A stretch of 64,000 nucleotides of DNA, taken from positions 1 to 64,000 of the forward strand of contig JAAVDM010000043.1 in NCBI GenBank assembly GCA_014801815.1. The letters run 5' to 3'. Numbering within the stretch: position 1 is the stretch's first letter; each line of letters begins with the position of its first letter. The position numbers were made by a program, and so were the translations under genes. Below, in pieces: positions 40,344 through 51,527 of the stretch. The stretch comes from Bacteroides sp. (GTDB lineage: Bacteria > Bacteroidota > Bacteroidia > Bacteroidales > Muribaculaceae). The notes beneath the pieces were generated by a model, which did not search any database, had not been told where the DNA came from, and saw only the letters and a program-made list of their open reading frames with translations.

Positions 40344-41765
40344 TTATTGTGGCAGTGAGCCGCTCCATCCGCCGCCGAGAGCTTCGTAAAGCGTTATCAG
40401 AGCAGTGATAGCTTTGGCCTTTGATGACACAAGTGAATTTTGGTATGTCAGATAATTTATCTGGGCATCGGCTACATTGGTAAATTCAGACAGACCCTGT
40501 TTGTAGCGTTCCATAGAGAGTTTCAGTGATTCCTGACTTGTCTCGATGACTTTCTTGTAAAGCTGAATTGTCTCTAAGGTACTTGTGTAATTGACAGTGG
40601 CGTTATTTACTTCCTGTACGGCTGTCATTACGGTGAGATTGTAGGAGTCTATGGAGGCTTCGAAATCAGCTTTTACCTCGGCCACACGATAGTTGCGTGC
40701 CAGACCGTCGAATATTGTCCAGCTTAACTGTGGTGCCACTGAGTAGGTCATGCTGTGGCTGCCAAACAGGTCTCCGGCTTTATGGGCGGTAGTTCCTATG
40801 GCTCCCGTTATAGACAGAACGGGGAGAAAATCTTTCTTCTCTACGCCTATCTGTGCGGCTAACTGTGCCATATTGAGTTCCACCTGTACGATGTCGGGAC
40901 GTCGCCGCAGCAAATCGAGCGGAACACCTGTGCCGAATACGGAGGTTACTTCGGGTAGCTGACTCTTGTTATTGACAAGAAGGTCCGATATTTCATCGGG
41001 ATAGCATCCGACGAGCAGAGCGATAGCATTGACCGAGGTCTGAATCATGGCTTCAAGACCCGGAATAGTTGCTTCGGTAGAATAGAGTACTGTCCGTGCC
41101 TGATTGACTTCAAGCATATTGCCCAGACCGGCTTCAAAACGAGCTTCGGTGATTTTTGTTACCTTCTGCTGTTGTTCGATGTGAGCGTTGGCTACTTGCA
41201 GCTGTTCCTGATAAAGACGCAGATTGATATAAGCTTTGGCTACATTGGCCGCTAACGACACCATAGCGCCGGCATATTCCGCACGTGTGGCATTGTAAGC
41301 CTGACGGCTTGCTTTGGCATTGGCGGCGACACGGCCGAACAGGTCTATTTCCCACTGAGCCGAGAGACCGAGAGAGAAATAACTCATTTTTGAGGCCGGT
41401 GTCGTCACTGCTGTCTGACGTCCTGACTCCTGTATTCTGTCCCAGCCGGCATCGGCACTTACAGTGGGAAAATAAGCCGCCCTGACCTCATTGAGACTCT
41501 GACGGGCTGCTTCGATACGTTTGGCTGTAGCGAGAAGATTGAAGTTATTGCTCTCGGCCATGTCGAGCAATTGCAACAGCACTGGGTCACCTAATGTCTG
41601 CCACCAGTTATCTTCGGTGGGCAGACTCTGGAACACTTCAGGCTGCATAGACCACTGTACGGGCATCGGCTCACGCAGGTTACCGCCGGGGACGGTCTCT
41701 GCAGCTGCTGTGAAGCATGAAACAACCATGCTGAAAAAAGCAAACAGGGGAAGGTTTCTAATCAT
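40344..41765 (-). CDS. efflux outer membrane factor (TolC/OprM family)
   Basis: WWQTLGDPVLLQLLDMAESNNFNLL, RRRPDIVQVELNMAQLAAQIGVEKKDFLPVLS. Confidence 0.94.
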   Translation of the reverse strand: MIRNLPLFAFFSMVVSCFTAAAETVPGGNLREPMPVQWSMQPEVFQSLPTEDNWWQTLGDPVLLQLLDMAESNNFNLLATAKRIEAARQSLNEVRAAYFPTVSADAGWDRIQESGRQTAVTTPASKMSYFSLGLSAQWEIDLFGRVAANAKASRQAYNATRAEYAGAMVSLAANVAKAYINLRLYQEQLQVANAHIEQQQKVTKITEARFEAGLGNMLEVNQARTVLYSTEATIPGLEAMIQTSVNAIALLVGCYPDEISDLLVNNKSQLPEVTSVFGTGVPLDLLRRRPDIVQVELNMAQLAAQIGVEKKDFLPVLSITGAIGTTAHKAGDLFGSHSMTYSVAPQLSWTIFDGLARNYRVAEVKADFEASIDSYNLTVMTAVQEVNNATVNYTSTLETIQLYKKVIETSQESLKLSMERYKQGLSEFTNVADAQINYLTYQNSLVSSKAKAITALITLYEALGGGWSGSLPQ

Positions 41766-41845
41766 AATATTCGTGGAAAACGAATAAGTGGAATTTCGTT
41801 TTATAATATCTTAACTATCAGAATGGTTGTTTTGTTTTCTATAAA

Positions 41846-41900
41846 AACAGCAATATGAAAGGCTCTATCTACCGTAGATAGAGCCTTTCATATTGCTGTT
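41846..41900 (-). terminator. 55-bp near-perfect palindrome / intrinsic terminator
   Basis: 27-bp perfect arms (41846-41872 / 41874-41900), 1-nt center; minus strand continues into TTTTTATAG. Confidence 0.85.
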
Positions 41901-41953
41901 CAGCTATTTATGAATTTAAATAAAATTGCTGTTTTCTGTGTGTTCCGAGCATT

Positions 41954-42775
41954 TTACTCACTCTTTTCAACGCGACTGCGCAGACCTTTGCGTATCGGCT
42001 TTACAGGTGTTTCGGGTACTACTTCCTCGACACCGACCATAGCGCCGTCTACGAGAATACGTCCGCAATACTCGCACACGATAACTTTCTTGTGCATCTT
42101 GATTTCGAGCTGACGCTGAGGTGCGATACGGTTGAAGCAGCCTCCGCAGGCGTTACGCTGCACAGTGACGATACCCAGACCGTTGCGGGCATTCTTGCGT
42201 ATACGCTTGAAAGCGGCAAGTGTACGGGGTTCCACAAGAGGTTCGAGTTCTTTAGCCTTTGTCATCAGGTCTTCTTCCTGCTTCTGTGTCTCGCGTACTA
42301 TTTCGTTAAGTTCTTCGGTCTTCTCACTGAGCAGTTGCTGGCTGTCGGCGAGGTCTTCCTGAGTCTTTTCGATTTCCTGAGTCTTATTCTCCTGTTTGTC
42401 ACGAGCCTCGCGTATCTGCTTTTCGGCCAGTTCTATCTCAAGAGTTTCAAATTCCTTTTCCTTCTCAAGGAATGCATATTCGCGGTTGTTGCGCACGTTG
42501 TCGAGCTGCTCGTTGTAGCGGGCTATCTTCTCCTTGCGCATCTCTATCTCGCCCTTTTTGAGGTTGACGAACTCTTTGAGGTCGGCAATCTCGTCACGGT
42601 ATTTTTCGATACGTGTCTGGTAGCGTACCACGTCGTCCTCAAGGTCCTTCACTTCATGAGGCAGCTCGCCGCGCAGGGTACGTATGCCGTCTATCTTGGA
42701 GAGGTACTCCTGAAGTTTGTAGAGAGCCTGCAGACGCTCCTCTACCGAGAGTTCTTTTTCTTTTTTCTCTGCCAT
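41954..42775 (-). CDS. coiled-coil protein with C4 zinc ribbon
   Basis: long coiled coil followed by CGGCFNRI...VIVCEYCGRILVD. Confidence 0.88.
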   Translation of the reverse strand: MAEKKEKELSVEERLQALYKLQEYLSKIDGIRTLRGELPHEVKDLEDDVVRYQTRIEKYRDEIADLKEFVNLKKGEIEMRKEKIARYNEQLDNVRNNREYAFLEKEKEFETLEIELAEKQIREARDKQENKTQEIEKTQEDLADSQQLLSEKTEELNEIVRETQKQEEDLMTKAKELEPLVEPRTLAAFKRIRKNARNGLGIVTVQRNACGGCFNRIAPQRQLEIKMHKKVIVCEYCGRILVDGAMVGVEEVVPETPVKPIRKGLRSRVEKSE

Positions 42776-42786
42776 TTATGTTGTAA

Positions 42787-43572
42787 TTATATTATCTGTA
42801 TAGGATTACGCTCGGCCTCGGCAAAATAGACCACGAGGTCGGGAAATGCCTCGCGTATGATACGTGAGAATATACGCTGTGCGCACAATTCACTCTCATA
42901 GTGTCCCATGTCGGCTATCAGCAGGTCGAGACCGTAAGTGGTGAAGTCATGATACTTGACATCGCCCGTGACATAAGCGTCGGCGCCGGCACTGAGAGCC
43001 TGGCGTATGAAAGAAGCTCCCGCACCGCCGCATACGGCTACCTTGCGTATGACCAGCTGTGGCGATTGGGCTGAGAAACGCAGTGCCTTGACACCGAACG
43101 CCTCTTTGACCTTGCGCAGAAATTCCATCTTCGGTACCGGTGCGATGTCACCTACCACACCGAGTCCCTTGTCGGGAACCTTGGGATTAGGTACAAGAAC
43201 GCGGAGATTGAACAGCTTGAGAGTGTGGGCTATCTCGTAGCTGACTCCCTCCCATGCTGCATCGAGATTGGTATGCGCTGCATAGATGGCTATGTTGGAA
43301 CGCAGGGCGTTTATGACGATACGCTGAGTGGCTGTACGTCCGGTAATCTGTTTTATGCCTCCGAACAGCAGGGGGTGATGAGAGATAATTAGATTGCAGT
43401 GGCGTTCAATGGCCTCGGCAAGAATATCCTCGGTGACATCGAGACAAAGCAGGGCAGCCGACACGATCATGTCGGGATTGCCTACCTGCAGTCCGGAGTT
43501 ATCATAATTCTCCTGCAGTTCGCGCGGAGCGAAAGCCTCGATAGTCGAGGCTATGTCTTTGACGGTTATCAT
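42787..43572 (-). CDS. Nif3-like dinuclear metal center hexameric protein
   Basis: [42 protein letters not shown]. Confidence 0.92.
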   Translation of the reverse strand: MITVKDIASTIEAFAPRELQENYDNSGLQVGNPDMIVSAALLCLDVTEDILAEAIERHCNLIISHHPLLFGGIKQITGRTATQRIVINALRSNIAIYAAHTNLDAAWEGVSYEIAHTLKLFNLRVLVPNPKVPDKGLGVVGDIAPVPKMEFLRKVKEAFGVKALRFSAQSPQLVIRKVAVCGGAGASFIRQALSAGADAYVTGDVKYHDFTTYGLDLLIADMGHYESELCAQRIFSRIIREAFPDLVVYFAEAERNPIQII

Positions 43573-45338
43573 TTATCTTTATCTGCCTTGATGGGCTTTA
43601 GTTCGAGCTGAAGCTCGTCGAGCTGGGCCGTGTCAATGGGCGAGGGTGACTCGTTCATGACGTCGCGGCCCGAATTATTCTTGGGGAAGGCGATGACGTC
43701 GCGTATCGTATCAAGACCGGCCAGTATCGACACAAAACGGTCGAAACCGAGTGCCAGACCGCCGTGAGGGGGTGCGCCGTACTGGAAGGCATTCATCAGG
43801 AAGCCGAATTGCTCGTGGGCACGTTCGGGTGTGAAGCCTAACAGTTCGAACATCTCGTCCTGCAGCTTGGCGTCATGTATACGTATTGAGCCGCCGCCGA
43901 GTTCGGTACCGTTAACCACAATGTCGTAGGCCGTTGCGCGTACATTGCCTGTGTCGGTGCGCAACATCGGTATATCATCGGGATTAGGCGATGTGAATGG
44001 GTGGTGCATGGCGTAGTAGCGCTGTGTCTCTTCATCCCATTCAAACAGAGGGAAGTCTATTACCCAGAGGGGTGCGAACACGTTTCTGTCACGCAGACCG
44101 AGACGGTTGCCCATCTCCAGACGCAATTCGCAGAGCTGCTTGCGTGTCTTCATAGCCTCGCCTGTCATTATGAGCAGTAAGTCGCCGGGTTTGGCTTCCA
44201 TGCGTTCTGCCCATTTGCGGAGTTCGTCTTCGGTATAGAATTTACCGACCGAACTCTTGATAGAGCCGTCAGGTTCGATTTTTACCCATATCAGACCCTT
44301 GGCACCAACCTGCGGACGCTTCACAAAGTTAGTGAGTTCGTCGAGCTGTTTGCGGGTATAAGATGCACAACCGGGGGCGCTTATTCCGACTGTGATTTCG
44401 GCATCGTCAACCACCCCGAAACCTTTGCCCTTGGCTATGTCGGTAAGTTCGACAAACGGCATACCGAAACGGATATCGGGTTTATCGCTACCGTATTTTT
44501 CCATAGCGTCTTTCCATGTCATACGGGGGAAAGGCTCTGTGAAGTCGATACCCTTTACATACTTGAATATATGTTTTACCAGTCCCTCGAACATGCTTAT
44601 TACATCTTCCTGCTCGACAAAACTCATTTCACAGTCAATCTGAGTAAACTCGGGCTGTCGGTCGGCACGCAGGTCTTCATCGCGGAAGCACTTGGCTATC
44701 TGGAAATAGCGATCATATCCGCTGACCATAAGAAGCTGCTTGAAAAGCTGCGGACTCTGGGGCAGGGCATAGAACTCGCCGGGGTTCATACGCGAAGGCA
44801 CCACAAAGTCACGTGCGCCTTCAGGCGTAGACTTGACGAGGATAGGAGTCTCGATTTCGAGGAAGCCCTCTGAATCGAGATAGCGGCGTATCTCGAAGGC
44901 CATCTTGTGACGCAGTTCAAGATTGCGGCGCACGTTGGGACGGCGCAGATCGAGATAGCGGTATTTCATACGCAGATCATCGCCGCCATCGGTATTCTCC
45001 TCGATAGTGAAGGGGGGTACTTTCGAACGGTTGAGCACTTTAAGCTCATCGGCGAATATCTCTATATCGCCTGTGGGGTTCTTGGCGTTTTTGCTGGCAC
45101 GTTCTTCGACACGGCCGGAAATCTGCACCACAAACTCGCGTCCGAGATTGTTGGCGGCTTCCCAGAGTCCGGGGTTACGCTCCTGATCGAACACTACCTG
45201 AGTGATGCCGTAACGGTCGCGGACATCGACAAAAGTCATGCCGCCCATTTTACGTGTGCGCTGCACCCAACCGGCTATCTTGGCCTCGGTGCCCGCGTCG
45301 GTGAGTCTCAGCTCGCCGCATGTCCTGTCTCTATACAT
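43569..45338 (-). CDS. aspS: aspartate--tRNA ligase
   Basis: [67 protein letters not shown]. Confidence 0.95.
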   Translation of the reverse strand: MYRDRTCGELRLTDAGTEAKIAGWVQRTRKMGGMTFVDVRDRYGITQVVFDQERNPGLWEAANNLGREFVVQISGRVEERASKNAKNPTGDIEIFADELKVLNRSKVPPFTIEENTDGGDDLRMKYRYLDLRRPNVRRNLELRHKMAFEIRRYLDSEGFLEIETPILVKSTPEGARDFVVPSRMNPGEFYALPQSPQLFKQLLMVSGYDRYFQIAKCFRDEDLRADRQPEFTQIDCEMSFVEQEDVISMFEGLVKHIFKYVKGIDFTEPFPRMTWKDAMEKYGSDKPDIRFGMPFVELTDIAKGKGFGVVDDAEITVGISAPGCASYTRKQLDELTNFVKRPQVGAKGLIWVKIEPDGSIKSSVGKFYTEDELRKWAERMEAKPGDLLLIMTGEAMKTRKQLCELRLEMGNRLGLRDRNVFAPLWVIDFPLFEWDEETQRYYAMHHPFTSPNPDDIPMLRTDTGNVRATAYDIVVNGTELGGGSIRIHDAKLQDEMFELLGFTPERAHEQFGFLMNAFQYGAPPHGGLALGFDRFVSILAGLDTIRDVIAFPKNNSGRDVMNESPSPIDTAQLDELQLELKPIKADKDK

Positions 45339-45425
45339 ATTGTAAGTATATGATACTTTACATTTTATATGACGCATAGCACCACGGGCGACATCAGTGG
45401 CCGTCCGTGGTACGTGCTTAAAGTG

Positions 45426-45433
45426 CAAAGATA
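45426..45433 (-). promoter_or_regulatory. putative -7 box TATCTTTG (aspS)
   Basis: exact TAnnTTTG on minus strand, ~90 bp upstream of the aspS start. Confidence 0.55.
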
Positions 45434-45478
45434 GCTATTTTTTACCATCTGTGCAATATGTTTTTCTGTCTGTAATCC

Positions 45479-45715
45479 TTACAAAGCTGCATAGTGCAGA
45501 ATGGTAGGACTCTGTATATCCATGCCGTATTCTTTGCCGAAACGCAGTATGGCACGTGCCAGCTTCGGTTTCAGCTCTTCCGGACAGTACCGGAAGTAGG
45601 CTTCGGCAGCACGTACATGTGCTTCGTCGGGCATTGGGTATTCTCTGCGCTCGGGCAGACCGTATAAACTGTCAGGGAGAGCATTACGCTCGGCTGTATC
45701 AAGAATCTCACTCAT
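45479..45715 (-). CDS. small hypothetical protein
   Basis: 78 aa, LYGLPERREYPMPDEAHVRAAEAYFRYCPEELKPKLARAI, protein-like composition. Confidence 0.6.
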   Translation of the reverse strand: MSEILDTAERNALPDSLYGLPERREYPMPDEAHVRAAEAYFRYCPEELKPKLARAILRFGKEYGMDIQSPTILHYAAL

Positions 45716-45730
45716 AATAACGTGTGTTTT

Positions 45731-45809
45731 AATAAGTAGCTCTTAAAAATTAAACGATATATGGTTTGAGTTGTAGTTTTATTGTTCATTAATTTTTAAG
45801 AGCTACTTA
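45731..45809. repeat. dispersed intergenic element, 79 bp, 21-bp perfect inverted termini
   Basis: TAAGTAGCTCTTAAAAATTAA (45733-45753) / TTAATTTTTAAGAGCTACTTA (45789-45809); degenerate third copy TTAAGAACTACCTAT at 45848-45862. Confidence 0.9.
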
Positions 45810-45921
45810 GTGTGTCAAAAATTGTCTGACTGATACTTTTCAGTATCTTAAGAACTACCTATCTTGTATAAATATAACACACTATGATTGTAAAAAGATT
45901 GTCATCTTTTAAGAGGTTGAT

Positions 45922-47799
45922 TCAATCGCGGGCTGAGACGCGTCCTTCATAGTAGTTGATGAAGGCACGGTTGACAAGACGGTTGCCGCCGGGAGTGGGG
46001 TAGTCGCCGGTGAAGTACCAGTCGCCGGGGTGGCCGGGAATTGCTTTATGAAGGTTCTCTACTGACTGATATACAATCTTTACTTCGGCTTTTGTACCTT
46101 CAGGCGTAAGAAGCTGTGCTATTTTGGCTGCCACTTCCTCATCGGTGAAAGGTTCGTAAATTTTCTTCACATGGTTTACGATTTCCTCCTTCGGTAGCGA
46201 ATCTTGTTCCTTGCAGAGCTGATAAACCCAGTCTATGATATATCTCATACCTCGTTCTTCGAGCAGAGCCATTGCCGCACGGAAGGCAATAAATTCGCCC
46301 ATACGTGACATATCGATACCGTAGCAGTCCGGATAGCGTACCTGAGGCGAACTTGACACTATCACCATTTTACGTGGATTAAGGCGGTCAAGTATACGTA
46401 TGATTGACTGTCGCAATGTCGTACCGCGCACTATACTGTCATCAATCACTATCAGATTGTCTCCGGGGTGTATCGAACCGTAAGTGATGTCATAGACGTG
46501 GGCGGCAAGGTCATTGCGTGTCGAACCTTCAGCTATGAATGTACGCAATTTGATGTCCTTGATAGCCACTTTTTCACGGCGTACACGACGGCGCAACACT
46601 CTTTCTATATTGTCATCACTGAGTGTGCCGGTCAAGGCAAGATTGCGTATATCAGCTATTTTCCGTTGTATGAGGTAATCTTCCACACCTTCGACAAGAC
46701 CGTAGAAAGCTACTTCGGCTGTGTTGGGAATGAAAGAAAACACACTGCGTTCTATGTCGTGACCGATAGCGTTGAGTACCGGGGTAACAAGATAGGTTCC
46801 GAGTGCTTTACGCTCGCGGTAGATATCTTCGTCTGAACCGCGTGAGAAATAGATACGCTCAAAACTGCAGCGGGCATTAAGACTTTCGGGTAGAATACGG
46901 TCTGTACGTACCGACCCGTCACGGTCTACTATAATGGCTTCGCCGGGAGCAAGTTCTCGTACCTGTCCCGCCGTGAGGTCAAAAGCAGTCTGAATCACAG
47001 GGCGTTCGCTGGCTACGACCACAATCTCATCATCTTTGTAGAAGAAAGCGGGGCGTATTCCGTTAGGGTCACGTATGGCCCACATATCTCCGTTGCCGAC
47101 AATACCGCATATCACATAGCCGCCGTCCCATGTCGGTGCGTAACGGTGCAGCATATTTGATACGTTGAGGTCTCGGGCTATTGCTTCGGCAAGTTCCAGT
47201 CCTTTCAGACCGTCGGCACTGTGACGTGCGAAAAGACGTTCGTTCTCACGGTCAAGGCCATGACCCAACTGTTCGAGCAGTAGAAATGTATCGCCATAGA
47301 TGCGGGGATGCTGTCCGGTAGCTGTGATTGAGTTGAATATCTCGTCTACGTTGGTCAGATTGAAATTACCGCACAGCAACATATTGCGCGAACACCAGTT
47401 GTTGCGTCTCATGAAGGGATGGACATACTTTATGCCCGAGCGTCCGGTAGTGCTGTAACGCAGATGTCCCATATACACTTCTCCGACAAACGGTGCCGCT
47501 GCCACAGGTACCCCTTCCTTAATCGCCTCGGCTATCTGTCGGTGAGCCTCTGCAAAAATCGTGCTTATTGCGTCCGAACCCTGTGCGCGCTCACGGTAGA
47601 TATATTCTTCTCCCGGTGGTGTGTCAAGTCTGACACACCCGATGCCTGCCGCTTCCTGACCCCGATTGTGCTCTTTCTCCATAATGAGATAGAGTTTGTC
47701 GAGACCGTAAAGTTCCGTGCCGTATTTCTCCTTGTAGTATGACAGTGGTTTGAGCAGGCGTATCATTGCGATGCCACACTCGTGTTTTATCAGTTCCAT
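45922..47799 (-). CDS. long-form amidophosphoribosyltransferase (PurF-like)
   Basis: MELIKHECGIAMIRL, EHNRGQEAAGIG, MGHLRYSTTG, DDSIVRGTT PRPP motif; ~625 aa. Confidence 0.9.
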   Translation of the reverse strand: MELIKHECGIAMIRLLKPLSYYKEKYGTELYGLDKLYLIMEKEHNRGQEAAGIGCVRLDTPPGEEYIYRERAQGSDAISTIFAEAHRQIAEAIKEGVPVAAAPFVGEVYMGHLRYSTTGRSGIKYVHPFMRRNNWCSRNMLLCGNFNLTNVDEIFNSITATGQHPRIYGDTFLLLEQLGHGLDRENERLFARHSADGLKGLELAEAIARDLNVSNMLHRYAPTWDGGYVICGIVGNGDMWAIRDPNGIRPAFFYKDDEIVVVASERPVIQTAFDLTAGQVRELAPGEAIIVDRDGSVRTDRILPESLNARCSFERIYFSRGSDEDIYRERKALGTYLVTPVLNAIGHDIERSVFSFIPNTAEVAFYGLVEGVEDYLIQRKIADIRNLALTGTLSDDNIERVLRRRVRREKVAIKDIKLRTFIAEGSTRNDLAAHVYDITYGSIHPGDNLIVIDDSIVRGTTLRQSIIRILDRLNPRKMVIVSSSPQVRYPDCYGIDMSRMGEFIAFRAAMALLEERGMRYIIDWVYQLCKEQDSLPKEEIVNHVKKIYEPFTDEEVAAKIAQLLTPEGTKAEVKIVYQSVENLHKAIPGHPGDWYFTGDYPTPGGNRLVNRAFINYYEGRVSARD

Positions 47800-47810
47800 T
47801 TTGTTAGTCG

Positions 47811-49445
<1,635 letters not shown>

Positions 49446-49461
49446 TTATTAGTCCGGGATG

Positions 49462-49469
49462 CAAAATTA
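49462..49469 (-). promoter_or_regulatory. putative -7 box TAATTTTG (pyrG)
   Basis: TAnnTTTG on minus strand shortly upstream of the pyrG start. Confidence 0.45.
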
Positions 49470-49522
49470 CATATTTTATGCCAACCGACCTCAATTTTTA
49501 TGGAAAAAGTTATCTGATAATA

Positions 49523-49617
49523 AGAGAGTGTCTGAATTTAACACGAAATAAAAGAAAGTGGGAGTCACTTAAATTAAATTTTTTCAATCACTTGAAAGTT
49601 AAATTCAGACACTTTCT
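49523..49617. mobile_element. candidate 95-bp MITE-like inverted-repeat element
   Basis: 20-bp arms AGAGAGTGTCTGAATTTAAC / GTTAAATTCAGACACTTTCT, one mismatch; resembles the sequence after the IS5 fragment at the window start. Confidence 0.5.
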
Positions 49618-49638
49618 GAAAATTCAGGACAAGGTCTT

Positions 49639-50718
49639 TTATTCCTCCGGTGTCTCTTGTGGTGGCTCGGCGGTTTCTTCGCGGAGAATGGCGAGGGCGA
49701 AGTCGAGTATGGCGTCGTGGCCGAGGGCAAGTTCGGTGTCAGTGCAGTGCACTTCGTAGCCGGGAGTAGGGTCGATGCCGTTTTCGATACTGTTGAGGTT
49801 GGCATCAAACAGAGGACAGGCTGAGAAACGGACTGTCCAGCCGATAGGAAGTTCGGACGAGAAGGGGAGACCGCCGCCCCCACCGGTGCGTGCGCCTACG
49901 ATACGAACATTGGGAAGCTGACTCATGACGGAGGCAAAAGCGTTTGCAGCACTGAAACAACTGCGGTTAGTGAGCAACATTATGGGACGGTTAAGATAGC
50001 TGATACGGTTAGCCGAACATGGTTTGTAGACTATGGCGTAAGGTTCGGAGAAGTCATTGTGACCCGGGCCTGTTTTGTGGCAGATGTAACCGCCTAATGT
50101 CGGTTCGGTGATGAAACGTGCCACATACGTGTCAATATTGGTCAGCGCTCCGCCACCGTTGTCGCGTATGTCTATGATGAGCGCACGGCTTTCCGCGAAA
50201 TAAGCTAAAATCTGGTCGAGGTTTGTGTTTCCGACCGTTGAAGAGAAAGAAGTATAGTAGATGTAACCTATTTCCCCGTCAAGCATACGGTAGGATATAC
50301 CGCTGGTCTGACGATAGTCGAAATCAAGATAATATTGTTGCAGGGTACGGAGGTTGAAATCCTGCGGATAGTCAGACCACCATTTACGGTAATAGCTTGT
50401 GTTGAAGGTGGAGGAAAGATTGACATGGCCGTCCTCAAGTTCGTCAAGCATGGCGGCAAGTATATTGAAATACTCATCGTAGGTCATTGTGCCTTTCAGT
50501 TGGGCGGCATACTTGCGGCCCACTTCGGCCCAGTCGATATCCTTTTCCTCAAAGAAACAGTAATGCTGATCGATGATTTCCCACAGCTGCATAAAGTTGC
50601 CTGCACCGTCATCGGCATATTCCTCGTGTTCGTGGCAAGAGGAGAGTGTAAAAACAGATGTGACAGCCAGTAGCGCAGAGAAAATCTGACGGGATAAAAG
50701 ACGGCTGAGAGAAATCAT
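49639..50718 (-). CDS. S41 family peptidase, lipoprotein
   Basis: lipobox LSSC; LIIDIRDNGGGALTNIDTYVARF; LLTNRSCFSAANAFASVM. Confidence 0.88.
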   Translation of the reverse strand: MISLSRLLSRQIFSALLAVTSVFTLSSCHEHEEYADDGAGNFMQLWEIIDQHYCFFEEKDIDWAEVGRKYAAQLKGTMTYDEYFNILAAMLDELEDGHVNLSSTFNTSYYRKWWSDYPQDFNLRTLQQYYLDFDYRQTSGISYRMLDGEIGYIYYTSFSSTVGNTNLDQILAYFAESRALIIDIRDNGGGALTNIDTYVARFITEPTLGGYICHKTGPGHNDFSEPYAIVYKPCSANRISYLNRPIMLLTNRSCFSAANAFASVMSQLPNVRIVGARTGGGGGLPFSSELPIGWTVRFSACPLFDANLNSIENGIDPTPGYEVHCTDTELALGHDAILDFALAILREETAEPPQETPEE

Positions 50719-51527
50719 TGACGTTTGATTTTTGGCCCTATACCGCCGGGTATGACACCGATGACAAGGGCATGGGTGAAGATTTGTGTGTTGATGTTGT
50801 TTACCCACGAGGTACGCGCATCGAAACGGTAGCCTATACGTAAGGCTGTGCGACCAAGACCGAGGTCAGCCGCGAGTAGATTGTCAAGAGCGAAATGATT
50901 ACCCCACCAACCGCAGTGAGCTAATCCGTTGCGGTTGCCGAGATAAATCTCGTAATATGTTTCACCATACTGTGGCGAAAAGAATGCCGACAGCGAAGGC
51001 AGGCGTACGCTCTCTGTGAGGCGTAGTGGCAGGCGTCCGATACGGGTATGCCATTCGGCACCGGCTGTCAGTGACAGACGCATTTCAGCTTTGGCACTTG
51101 CCGGATTGTTGCCGTTGCGCGGCAGATAGATGACGCCTCCCTGCAGTCCTGCTGAAGCGCCGGCAAACAGCTGTATGCTATGTGGAAGAGTGAAGCGTCG
51201 GCTTACACCCCAGTCATAACGTACATCGAGGTCAAACATACGGGCGTTATGTGCCGGATTGAGTGTATTGGCACCACGTACCGAAGCATCGTTGTGCATT
51301 ACCCAGAGGTCGGGATGCGAGGTAAAGTTTTTCTGCCACGAGGCTGCCAGACCGAGTGTGGTGCCGTGATAACGCAAGGGTGAGAGGTAGGTATCAAGAA
51401 TACTTTCAGCACCCCATTCCAGAGTCCATGCGCTATGCACCGAACGGTCGGGCATCTCTTCAGCCCGAAGCTGTGGGCCGGCGGCTATCATTGCCGCCAG
51501 CCACAGTATGATAGAGTTCAGTTTCAT
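50715..51527 (-). CDS. DUF3316-like outer membrane beta-barrel protein
   Basis: 270 aa, signal peptide, GTTLGLAASWQKNF, DVRYDWGVSRRF; 4-bp overlaps with neighbours. Confidence 0.65.
   Translation of the reverse strand: MKLNSIILWLAAMIAAGPQLRAEEMPDRSVHSAWTLEWGAESILDTYLSPLRYHGTTLGLAASWQKNFTSHPDLWVMHNDASVRGANTLNPAHNARMFDLDVRYDWGVSRRFTLPHSIQLFAGASAGLQGGVIYLPRNGNNPASAKAEMRLSLTAGAEWHTRIGRLPLRLTESVRLPSLSAFFSPQYGETYYEIYLGNRNGLAHCGWWGNHFALDNLLAADLGLGRTALRIGYRFDARTSWVNNINTQIFTHALVIGVIPGGIGPKIKRQ

Noticed and set aside
42092-42829. 245-aa plus-strand ORF rich in L/F/V opposite the zinc-ribbon gene
   Set aside because: Pseudo-membrane-protein composition arises from the antisense of a Glu/Lys-rich coiled coil
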